A stretch of 5,336 nt of DNA from Pseudomonas sp. GTDB lineage: Bacteria > Pseudomonadota > Gammaproteobacteria > Pseudomonadales > Pseudomonadaceae. Made by a program: the position numbers and the translations under genes. Of this stretch, positions 1 through 5,294 are shown one piece after another. Positions within the stretch are counted from its first letter, which is position 1, and each line of letters opens with the position of its first letter. The notes below the pieces were generated by a model. The model had not been told where the DNA came from. It saw nothing but the letters and a program-made list of their open reading frames with translations, and searched no databases. The DNA lies in contig JAURXE010000071.1 in the NCBI GenBank assembly GCA_030654635.1, forward strand, positions 1 to 5,336, in the 5' to 3' direction.

Positions 1-1
1 G

Positions 2-589
2 TTCTCCACCCCGACGCAGCAGGCCGAGTTTCGCGCCGAGTTGCTGGGTGGTTTGGCCTGGGGTGAGGCCAAACAGCGCCTGTTCGGGCTGCTGGATAAT
101 GAGTTGGGCGAGGCCCGCGAGCGCTATAACGCGCTGATCAATCGCCCCGATGATCTGGAAGATATTCTGCTGGCGGGCGCCGCCAAGGCGCGTAAAACGG
201 CGACGCCATTTTTGGCCGAGTTACGTGCTGCGGTGGGCTTGCGCTCGTTCCGCACCCAGGTGCAAGGCGCCGCTGGCGAGAAGAAGAAAGCCGCCAAGAG
301 CGCCCGTTTCGTCAGCTTTCGCGAAGACGATGGCAGTTTTCGCTTCCGCCTGCTGGATGCCAGTGGCGAGCAATTGCTGCTGTCCAACTGCTTTGCCGAT
401 GGCAAGGCCGCCGGCCAGGTCAGCAAGCGTTTGCAGTCGGGCGAGGCGCTGGATTTGCGCGAGCAAGGCGAGGCTTTCGGTCTGTGGCTAGACGATGAAT
501 GCGTGGCGCAGAGCCCGGTCTACGCCGATGCCGCCAGCCTGGCTGCGGCCATGGCCAGCCTGCGCGATGCACTAAAGCCACAAGAGTAA
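2..589 (+). CDS. trpS: Tryptophan--tRNA ligase, C-terminal part (5' end outside window)
   Basis: The enzyme is a cytoplasmic class I aminoacyl-tRNA synthetase that charges tRNA-Trp. The frame is open at the left edge, so only the last 195 residues are seen; the Rossmann domain and KMSKS loop lie outside. Visible residues ~1-85 are the helical anticodon-binding end, with the family-typical run LGEARERYNAL, a DLEDILLAGAAKAR stretch and an AVGL ending. Most bacterial TrpS proteins stop about there. Here a Lys/Ala-rich linker (about nt 269-307) leads to an extra ~85-residue domain (nt ~302-556) with a strand-rich FVSFREDDGSFRFRLLDASG pattern resembling the YegP/DUF1508 fold. I recall this extension as usual in Pseudomonas TrpS. 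The TTG at 41 is internal, because in-frame coding (FSTPTQQAEFRAE) continues upstream of it. The gene ends in TAA, 108 bases before zapE. Identity is firm; the role of the extra domain is unknown. Confidence 0.93.
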   Translation, partial: FSTPTQQAEFRAELLGGLAWGEAKQRLFGLLDNELGEARERYNALINRPDDLEDILLAGAAKARKTATPFLAELRAAVGLRSFRTQVQGAAGEKKKAAKSARFVSFREDDGSFRFRLLDASGEQLLLSNCFADGKAAGQVSKRLQSGEALDLREQGEAFGLWLDDECVAQSPVYADAASLAAAMASLRDALKPQE

Positions 590-607
590 CGCCGTTTGGT
601 CGCACGC

Positions 608-664
608 GAGGCCTTGCCGATTGCCATTCGGCGGGGCCATCGCTACAGTGCCGGCCTGTTTTTT
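608..664 (+). promoter_or_regulatory. Competing hairpins between trpS and zapE (possible attenuator or trpS terminator)
   Basis: An 11-bp stem with two G-U pairs can form between 610-620 and 628-638, with the 7-base loop TTGCCAT. The GGGGCC at 633-638 can instead pair with GGCCT at 653-657, a weaker stem that sits directly before a six-T run at 659-664. The two structures exclude each other, as in attenuators. The second could also act as a weak trpS terminator. The same bases contain a sigma70-like promoter, so the repeat structure may be coincidental. This is judged by eye, without folding energies. Confidence 0.3.
621..649 (+). promoter_or_regulatory. Candidate sigma70 promoter of zapE
   Basis: The -35 candidate TTGCCA (621-626, 5 of 6 to consensus) is followed by exactly 17 bases and the -10 candidate TACAGT (644-649, 4 of 6). 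Initiation would fall near 656, giving a leader of about 42 bases before the zapE ATG. A six-T run (659-664) would lie at the start of the transcript. This would let zapE be expressed independently of trpS. Supported by pattern match only. Confidence 0.45.
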
Positions 665-697
665 ATCGTTGATCACGCAGGCCCTTCATTGCCGAAC

Positions 698-1792
698 ATG
701 ACTCCACTGCAGCGCTATCAGGCCGATTTGCAACGGCCTGAATTCTTTCACGATGCCTCGCAGGAAATGGCCGTGCGCCATCTGCAGCGCCTGTATGACG
801 ACCTGGTGGCGGCGCATAAGCACCGACCGGGACTGTTCAGTGGGTTGTTCGGTAAGAAATCCCAAGAGCCGATCAAGGGTCTGTACTTTTGGGGGGGGGT
901 AGGGCGCGGCAAGACCTACCTGGTCGACACGTTTTTTGATGCCTTGCCGTTCAAAGAGAAGACACGTACGCACTTTCACCGCTTTATGAAGCGGGTGCAT
1001 GAAGAGCTAAAAAACTTCAGTGGCGAGAAAAACCCGCTGCCGTTAATCGCCAAGCGCTTTGCGGCTGAGACCCGGGTGATTTGCTTCGATGAGTTCTTCG
1101 TCTCGGACATTACCGATGCGATGATCCTGGCGACCTTGCTGGAAGAGCTGTTCAAAAACGGCGTGAGCCTGGTGGCCACTTCCAACATTGTTCCCGATGG
1201 TCTGTACAAAGACGGCCTGCAGCGCGCGCGGTTCTTGCCGGCGATTGCCTTGCTGAAAATCCACACCGATATCGTCAATGTCGACAGCGGCGTCGATTAC
1301 CGTTTGCGCGCCCTGGAGCAGGCCGAGCTGTTTCACTGGCCGCTGGACGCCGCTGCCGAAAACAGCCTGGAAAAGAGCTTCAAGAGCTTGCTGCCCGAGC
1401 ATTGTGTGGTTGAAGAAAACCAGCCGCTGATGATCGAAAATCGCGCGATTGTGGCGCGCAAGGTCGGCGACGATGTGGCCTGGTTTGATTTTCGTGAGCT
1501 CTGCGACGGACCTCGCAGCCAGAACGATTACATCGAGCTGGCCAAAATCTACCACGCCGTACTGATTTCCAATATTGAGCAAATGACCTCGGCCAAGGAC
1601 GATATGGCTCGGCGCTTCGTCAATTTGGTGGATGAGTTCTACGACCGTAACGTGAAGCTGATTCTGTCGGCGGAAGTGGAGTTGAAAGACCTCTACACTG
1701 GCGCCCGCTTGGAGTTCGAGTTCCAGCGCACCCTCAGCCGCTTGCTGGAGATGCAGTCCCACGAATTCTTGTCGCGGCCACACAAACCCTAG
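698..1792 (+). CDS. zapE: Cell division protein ZapE, AFG1-like ATPase
   Basis: This 364-residue protein is an AFG1/YhcM-family P-loop ATPase. In E. coli, ZapE is reported to associate with the division ring and to affect FtsZ bundling under some stress conditions; eukaryotic AFG1/LACE1 relatives are mitochondrial. The Walker A motif GGVGRGKT lies at residues 66-73 (Lys72), Walker B VICFDEF at 127-133 (Asp131, Glu132), and a sensor-1-like ATSN at 160-163. Arg175 and Arg177 are candidate arginine fingers. The length is normal for the family (E. coli about 375). The ATG at 698 is chosen because MTPLQRYQADLQRPEF is the usual family N-terminus, although it has no good Shine-Dalgarno. An in-frame TTG at 689 has AGG seven bases upstream and would add three residues. 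The frame stays open back to 596, but those residues look unrelated to the family. An uninterrupted run of nine G encodes part of Walker A. Confidence 0.93.
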   Translation: MTPLQRYQADLQRPEFFHDASQEMAVRHLQRLYDDLVAAHKHRPGLFSGLFGKKSQEPIKGLYFWGGVGRGKTYLVDTFFDALPFKEKTRTHFHRFMKRVHEELKNFSGEKNPLPLIAKRFAAETRVICFDEFFVSDITDAMILATLLEELFKNGVSLVATSNIVPDGLYKDGLQRARFLPAIALLKIHTDIVNVDSGVDYRLRALEQAELFHWPLDAAAENSLEKSFKSLLPEHCVVEENQPLMIENRAIVARKVGDDVAWFDFRELCDGPRSQNDYIELAKIYHAVLISNIEQMTSAKDDMARRFVNLVDEFYDRNVKLILSAEVELKDLYTGARLEFEFQRTLSRLLEMQSHEFLSRPHKP

Positions 1793-1819
1793 GGCCGGCA
1801 GCCAGATTAGGTGCAATAG

Positions 1820-1851
1820 AAAAAGGGCTTGCCAGTGGCAAGCCTTTTTTT
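1820..1851. terminator. Bidirectional rho-independent terminator
   Basis: A perfect 8-bp stem (GGCTTGCC 1826-1833 with GGCAAGCC 1837-1844) has the 3-base loop AGT. It is flanked by five A on the left (1820-1824) and seven T on the right (1845-1851), so each strand gives a hairpin followed by a U-tract. It lies between the convergent zapE (stop at 1792) and the minus-strand gene ending at 1878, and can serve both. Confidence 0.88.
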
Positions 1852-1877
1852 GTGTGCGGTGTTTTTGTCAGTGGCTA

Positions 1878-2843
1878 TCAGCGTTGCGCGGAGCTTTGCT
1901 CGAAGCTGGCCAGCAGCTTTTTCGCGTGGGTGACTTCCAGGGCTTCCATGGCGTTGATCGGTTTGTGCGAGGCGGCAAGTTTTAACTGCGCCAGAGCTTT
2001 TTCGTGTTCGTCGTCGCCATACACGTAAGTCAGGGCGTTGGCGTACTCGTAGTGGCCGATCGGCAGGTTATTGGCTTGCTTGAACGAACGGGCGAAGAAC
2101 TGCTCCATCTTGTCTGCGTCCACCCCGTAGGTCATGCCGCCGACAAAGGCGCCGACCTTGCGGATCACACCGGCCTGATAGCCGCCGTAAAGGGCCAGGG
2201 CGTAGGGCTGGTTGGGGGATTTTTTCAGCAGGGCGTCGAGCTCTTCCGGGATTTCGCTGGTGTAGCCACGCTTGAGCACCACCGCAATCGGCAGCTCCTC
2301 GCCGAGGCGCGCCTTGGCGTAAACGCGACCGAACATTGCCATCGGGTCGGCATTGACCAGCTCGCCGGCTTGGTCGGTGTAGCTGATCACTTCTTCCAAT
2401 AGTTGTTGCTTGCTGGCTTGGTCGGGGGCCAGGAACAGGGCGTAAATCACCTGGGCAAACATCGCCGGAACCTGGCCGCCAACGCCGAGTTTGAGGCCGT
2501 CAGCCTTGGCCTGGGCGAAGTCGCCGCGAAACATCAGGCGCCAGACGTCTTGCAGCTTGGCCGCGTAAAGCTCGGCTTCCTCGGGTTTGCCAGTGAAGCC
2601 GGTGCCGGCTTTGACGGTCATTTCCAGGGCCTTGGGATTTTGCGTGGCCATCTTCACCACCCAGTCGGCATCCGGGAAGGGGTAGTTGGCGCCAAAGCCG
2701 CGGGTCAGTTGCGGCCAGGCGCTGCGCAGTTTTTCGCCGGAATAGTCGTAGGCACTTTGGTCTTGCGGAAAGGCTTTCCAGTTTTCGTCGGCGACAGCGT
2801 TAAGGCTGCACAGGCCGAGCACGGCAAAGAGAAACTTACGCAT
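1878..2843 (-). CDS. Secreted (periplasmic) protein of unknown function, TPR-like helical repeats
   Basis: I do not recognise a characterised function for this 321-residue protein. The N-terminus is a standard Sec signal peptide: Arg-Lys at positions 2-3, a hydrophobic core FLFAVLGL, and a likely signal peptidase I site after AVA at residues 16-18, leaving a ~303-residue mature protein. Cys12 follows LGL, which is not an acceptable lipobox, so a lipoprotein is unlikely. The mature part appears alpha-helical, with TPR- or Sel1-like segments around residues 98-140 (RGDFAQAKADG) and 262-295 (HYEYANALTYVYGDDEHEKA), and no transmembrane helix. The ATG fits the signal peptide; the ribosome site is weak (AGG about 8 bases upstream). 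It converges on zapE and follows the regulator in the same direction, but a terminator-like hairpin separates the two, so it is probably transcribed alone. I believe it is conserved in Pseudomonas beside zapE. A protein-binding or envelope scaffold role is only a guess. Confidence 0.85.
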   Translation of the reverse strand: MRKFLFAVLGLCSLNAVADENWKAFPQDQSAYDYSGEKLRSAWPQLTRGFGANYPFPDADWVVKMATQNPKALEMTVKAGTGFTGKPEEAELYAAKLQDVWRLMFRGDFAQAKADGLKLGVGGQVPAMFAQVIYALFLAPDQASKQQLLEEVISYTDQAGELVNADPMAMFGRVYAKARLGEELPIAVVLKRGYTSEIPEELDALLKKSPNQPYALALYGGYQAGVIRKVGAFVGGMTYGVDADKMEQFFARSFKQANNLPIGHYEYANALTYVYGDDEHEKALAQLKLAASHKPINAMEALEVTHAKKLLASFEQSSAQR

Positions 2844-2890
2844 GGCATAAACCTATTGTTGTTTTTGGGTGAGCCCCGGAGGGTTGACCG

Positions 2891-2919
2891 ATCATAGGTT
2901 GTGGGGCGCAGAGAAAAAC
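2891..2919 (-). promoter_or_regulatory. Candidate promoter of the secreted-protein gene
   Basis: On the minus strand the hexamer TATGAT (2896 down to 2891, 5 of 6 to the -10 consensus) ends 48 bases before the ATG at 2843. The -35 position at 17-base spacing reads GTTTTT, a poor match that falls in the U-tract of the upstream terminator. The -10 is convincing, the -35 is not. Confidence 0.33.
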
Positions 2920-2934
2920 CCATCCTAGGGATGG
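2914..2934 (-). terminator. Rho-independent terminator of the GlxA-type regulator gene
   Basis: Read on the minus strand, a 6-bp perfect stem (CCATCC and GGATGG, at 2934-2929 and 2925-2920) with a 3-base loop is followed by GTTTTT. It begins 8 bases past the regulator stop codon. The stem is short, so termination may be partial and some transcription may run into the secreted-protein gene. Confidence 0.6.
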
Positions 2935-2941
2935 CGGTTGT

Positions 2942-3940
2942 TCACTCGCCTTGTTGCTGAAATTGCTTGCGGTACTGATTGGGCGACAACCCGGCGTGCT
3001 GGCGAAACAGCCGGGCGAAGAAGCTGGCGTCGTCGTAACCGACGTCATAGCTGATGGTCTTGATGCTTTTGCGGGTAGCCGAGAGCAGGCTCTTGGCGGT
3101 TTCGATGCGCAGGCGCTGCAGGTAATGCAGCGGTTTGTCGCCAGTGGCCGCTTGAAAGCGCCGCATGAAATTGCGGATGCTCATGCTGTGGGCGCGGGCG
3201 ACATCTTCGAAGCGAAACTTCTCGGCAAAATGCTCTTCGAGCCATTGCTGGATCTGCAGAATGGACACGTCCAGGTGCAGCTTTTGGCCGCCAAAGCCGA
3301 TACGCCCAGGGCTGTAGCTGCGCTGCACTTCATACAATATATCGCGGGCCACCGCTTGCGCCACGCCGGCGCCGCAGAAGCGTTCGATCAGGTAGATGTA
3401 CAGGTCGCAGGCCGAGGTGGTGCCGCCGGCGCAGTACAGGTTGTCGGCATCGGTGAGGTGTTTTTCCTGGTTCAGCAGCACCCGTGGGAAGCGCTGGCTG
3501 AATTCGCGGAAAAACCGCCAGTAGGTGGTTGCCTCTTTGCCGTCGAGTAGCCCGGCTTCGGCCATCCAGAACACCCCGGTGGCTTCGCCGCAAATAGCCG
3601 CGCCCGCGGCGTGGCGTGCGCGCAGCCAATCGAGCACTTGCGGGTGACGGGCCGAGAGGGCGTCAAAGTCATCCCAGAAGGCTGGCAGTATGATGATGTC
3701 GGCGTCATCCAGGCCGCCATCGACTGGGATCACCACGTCGCTGAAGCTGCGCACCGCCAGGTCGTTGGGGCTGACCAGATGAATCTCGAACGAAGGCGTC
3801 AGGCCGCGACCTTGTTGTTTGCCGTAACGCAGGCTGGCCATGTGAAAGAAGTCTTTGGCCTGCAGCAGGGTCGAGGCAAAGACCCCTTCGGTGGCAAGGA
3901 TGCTGACGCGCTTGAGTGGCGTGGATGGCGAACTGGACAT
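2942..3940 (-). CDS. GlxA-family transcriptional regulator (DJ-1/PfpI domain plus AraC-type HTH)
   Basis: This 332-residue cytoplasmic DNA-binding regulator has the two-part layout of the GlxA family. Residues ~10-190 form a class I glutamine amidotransferase-like (DJ-1/PfpI) sensor domain. Residues ~225-328 form an AraC-type domain with two helix-turn-helix units, at ~243-267 (FEDVARAHSMSIRNFMRRF) and ~291-327 (ISYDVGYDDASFFARLFRQH, then GLSPNQYRKQF). The nucleophile-elbow Cys is kept (Cys117 in AAICGEATG), but the GlxA motif ATTHW is ATTYW here (Tyr140), so amidotransferase catalysis is doubtful and ligand sensing is likelier. Characterised relatives in Pseudomonas, such as GbdR, CdhR and ArgR, respond to small nitrogenous metabolites. 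The ligand here is unknown. The start at 3940 has a weak AAGAA ribosome site. Divergent placement from an acyl-CoA dehydrogenase across 157 bases suggests it regulates that gene and possibly itself. Confidence 0.9.
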   Translation of the reverse strand: MSSSPSTPLKRVSILATEGVFASTLLQAKDFFHMASLRYGKQQGRGLTPSFEIHLVSPNDLAVRSFSDVVIPVDGGLDDADIIILPAFWDDFDALSARHPQVLDWLRARHAAGAAICGEATGVFWMAEAGLLDGKEATTYWRFFREFSQRFPRVLLNQEKHLTDADNLYCAGGTTSACDLYIYLIERFCGAGVAQAVARDILYEVQRSYSPGRIGFGGQKLHLDVSILQIQQWLEEHFAEKFRFEDVARAHSMSIRNFMRRFQAATGDKPLHYLQRLRIETAKSLLSATRKSIKTISYDVGYDDASFFARLFRQHAGLSPNQYRKQFQQQGE

Positions 3941-4021
3941 GAAATATTCTTATTTTGAGAGTTTGGCGGGTAAATGGTCAGTAGACGGCTGGATCGTCTT
4001 ATTTATTGGCCGATGTGTCCA

Positions 4022-4051
4022 GTGTGATGGGTTAACGGACTGTCCTACAGT
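4022..4051 (+). promoter_or_regulatory. Candidate activator-dependent promoter of the acyl-CoA dehydrogenase
   Basis: The -10 candidate TACAGT (4046-4051) is the same hexamer as proposed for zapE and ends 47 bases before the ATG. The best -35 at 18-base spacing, GTGTGA (4022-4027), matches only 3 of 6 consensus bases. A weak -35 would fit a promoter that needs an activator such as the neighbouring AraC-type protein. That link is inference. Confidence 0.33.
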
Positions 4052-4052
4052 C
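4038..4052. promoter_or_regulatory. Perfect 6-3-6 inverted repeat, candidate operator
   Basis: GACTGT and ACAGTC are exact reverse complements separated by CCT. The right half contains most of the candidate -10 hexamer, so a bound protein would directly affect RNA polymerase. AraC-type proteins usually bind direct repeats, so the binder might instead be a dimeric repressor. No binding data can be inferred. Confidence 0.4.
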
Positions 4053-4097
4053 GCGGCTTGGTGTTTTTTGTCCTCCGCTTTACCTTTAGGTGCCGTC

Positions 4098-5234
4098 ATG
4101 ATCCCCAGAACTATTTTCAGCTCCGAGCACGAACAGTTTCGCGAAAGCGTGCGCAAATTTCTCGAGCAGGAGGCGGTGCCTTTCCATGCTCAATGGGAGA
4201 AAGACGGCCATATCGACCGGGCGCTGTGGAACAAGGCCGGGGATGCGGGAATGCTCTGCTCGCATATCCCGGAAGAGTACGGCGGCATGGCGGCGGACTT
4301 TCTCTTCAGTACCGTGGTGATCGAGGAAGTCGGTCGGTTGGGTTTGACTGGTATTGGCTTTTCGCTGCACTCCGACATTGTTGCGCCCTATATCCTGCAT
4401 TACGGCTCCGAGGCGCTGAAACTCAAGTACCTGCCTAAGTTGGTTTCCGGTGAAATGGTCACCGCCATTGCCATGACTGAGCCGGGCGCAGGCTCTGACT
4501 TACAAGGGGTGAAAACCACTGCAGTGCTGGATGGCGATGAGTATGTAATCAACGGCTCGAAGACCTTTATCACCAACGGCTTTCTGGCTGACTTGGTGGT
4601 GGTGGTGGCTAAAACCGATCCGAAAGCCGGCGCCAAGGGCACCAGCTTGTTTTTGGTTGAGGCCAATACACCAGGCTTCACCAAGGGCAAGCGGCTGGAA
4701 AAAGTCGGCATGAAGGCGCAGGACACCTCCGAATTGTTCTTTCAGGATGTGCGTATCCCGAAGGAAAACCTGCTTGGTCAGGCCGGCATGGGCTTCGCCG
4801 ATTTGATGCAGGAGTTGCCGCAGGAGCGTCTGACCGTTGGCATCGGCGCGCTGGCCTCGGCCGAGGCGGCGTTGCGCTGGACGCTGGACTACACTCGCGA
4901 GCGCAAAGCCTTCGGTAAGCCCGTGGCGGATTTTCAGAACACCCGCTTCAAGCTGGCGGAGATCGCCACCGAGGTGCAGATCGGCCGAGTGTTTGTCGAC
5001 AAGTGTTTGGAGTTGCATCTGCAGGGCAAGCTCGATGTGCCTACCGCGGCGATGCTCAAATACTGGGGCACCGACCTGCAATGCAAGGTGCTTGATGAGT
5101 GTGTGCAGTTGCACGGTGGTTATGGCTATATGTGGGAATACCCGGTGGCGCGGGCCTGGGCGGATGCGCGCGTGCAGCGGATTTACGCGGGCACCAATGA
5201 AATCATGAAAGAGATCATTGCCCGTTCGCTGTAG
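4098..5234 (+). CDS. Acyl-CoA dehydrogenase, long-chain (LCAD)-like, FAD-dependent
   Basis: This 378-residue cytoplasmic flavoenzyme should catalyse alpha,beta-dehydrogenation of an acyl-CoA to the trans-2-enoyl-CoA, passing electrons to an electron-transfer flavoprotein. The full family layout is present: N-terminal helical domain (~1-120), middle beta domain with signature AMTEPGAGSDL (125-135) and INGSKTFITNG (151-161), and C-terminal helical domain with RKAFGKPV (269-276) and signature 2 QLHGGYGYMWEYPVARAWAD (337-356). The medium/short-chain catalytic Glu position (IYEGT) is Ala364 here (IYAGTNEI). The likely base is Glu243 in MQELPQERL, matching the long-chain/isovaleryl type. The stretch from MQELPQERL to the end closely resembles mammalian LCAD as I remember it. 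Length is typical. The ATG has an AGGTG ribosome site; upstream in-frame residues overlap the divergent regulator and are not family-like. The substrate (long straight, branched or other acyl-CoA) cannot be read from sequence alone. Confidence 0.93.
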   Translation: MIPRTIFSSEHEQFRESVRKFLEQEAVPFHAQWEKDGHIDRALWNKAGDAGMLCSHIPEEYGGMAADFLFSTVVIEEVGRLGLTGIGFSLHSDIVAPYILHYGSEALKLKYLPKLVSGEMVTAIAMTEPGAGSDLQGVKTTAVLDGDEYVINGSKTFITNGFLADLVVVVAKTDPKAGAKGTSLFLVEANTPGFTKGKRLEKVGMKAQDTSELFFQDVRIPKENLLGQAGMGFADLMQELPQERLTVGIGALASAEAALRWTLDYTRERKAFGKPVADFQNTRFKLAEIATEVQIGRVFVDKCLELHLQGKLDVPTAAMLKYWGTDLQCKVLDECVQLHGGYGYMWEYPVARAWADARVQRIYAGTNEIMKEIIARSL

Positions 5235-5262
5235 TTTAAATTGCCCGTCCTTGAGCGCTGGT

Positions 5263-5294
5263 CCTGCCTTTGCGATTAGCAAAGCAGGGCTTTT
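5263..5294 (+). terminator. Rho-independent terminator after the acyl-CoA dehydrogenase
   Basis: CCTGCCTTTGC (5263-5273) pairs with GCAAAGCAGG (5279-5288) as 6 bp, one bulged C, then 4 bp, around the 5-base loop GATTA. It is followed by GC and TTTT (5291-5294). The T-run is short, so efficiency is uncertain. It suggests the dehydrogenase gene is monocistronic. Confidence 0.6.

Larger units (their letters stand above)
3941..4097. promoter_or_regulatory. Divergent intergenic region between regulator and acyl-CoA dehydrogenase
   Basis: This AT-richer 157-base stretch must hold the control signals for both divergent genes. It contains the dyads AGACG-N7-CGTCT (3983-3999) and GACTGT-CCT-ACAGTC (4038-4052), a GTTAAC palindrome (4031-4036), and TGTCC repeated at 4016-4020 and 4041-4045. 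I found no convincing promoter for the minus-strand regulator. The dehydrogenase ribosome site AGGTG lies a few bases before its ATG. Confidence 0.6.

Noticed and set aside
41..43. TTG as a possible start of a separate 182-residue protein
   Set aside because: Coding continues in frame upstream to the window edge with TrpS-like sequence, so it is an internal leucine codon.
596..697. In-frame upstream extension of zapE from a TTG at 596
   Set aside because: The 34 extra residues do not resemble the family N-terminus, and the stretch overlaps the hairpins and the promoter candidate.
1043..1816. 257-residue minus-strand open frame opposite zapE
   Set aside because: It is a mirror of a strongly coding gene in GC-rich DNA, with no recognisable protein and no start signals.
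2808..2819. LGLC as a lipobox in the secreted protein
   Set aside because: The residue before Cys is Leu rather than Gly/Ala/Ser, the hydrophobic stretch before it is short, and an AVA signal peptidase I site follows.
2403..2897. Plus-strand open frame opposite the secreted-protein gene
   Set aside because: Gly/Val/Leu/Gln-rich shadow of the minus-strand gene, which has a proper signal peptide.
2951..3550. Plus-strand 199-residue open frame opposite the regulator
   Set aside because: The minus strand encodes clear DJ-1/PfpI and AraC domains; the plus frame shows no domain.
3855..4097. Upstream extension of the acyl-CoA dehydrogenase frame
   Set aside because: It overlaps the divergent regulator and intergenic region and is not dehydrogenase-like; the ATG at 4098 has a ribosome site and the expected N-terminus.
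4500..5282. 260-residue minus-strand open frame opposite the dehydrogenase
   Set aside because: Its composition is that of a shadow frame (His/Gln/Leu/Arg-rich), and the opposite strand carries a complete family protein.
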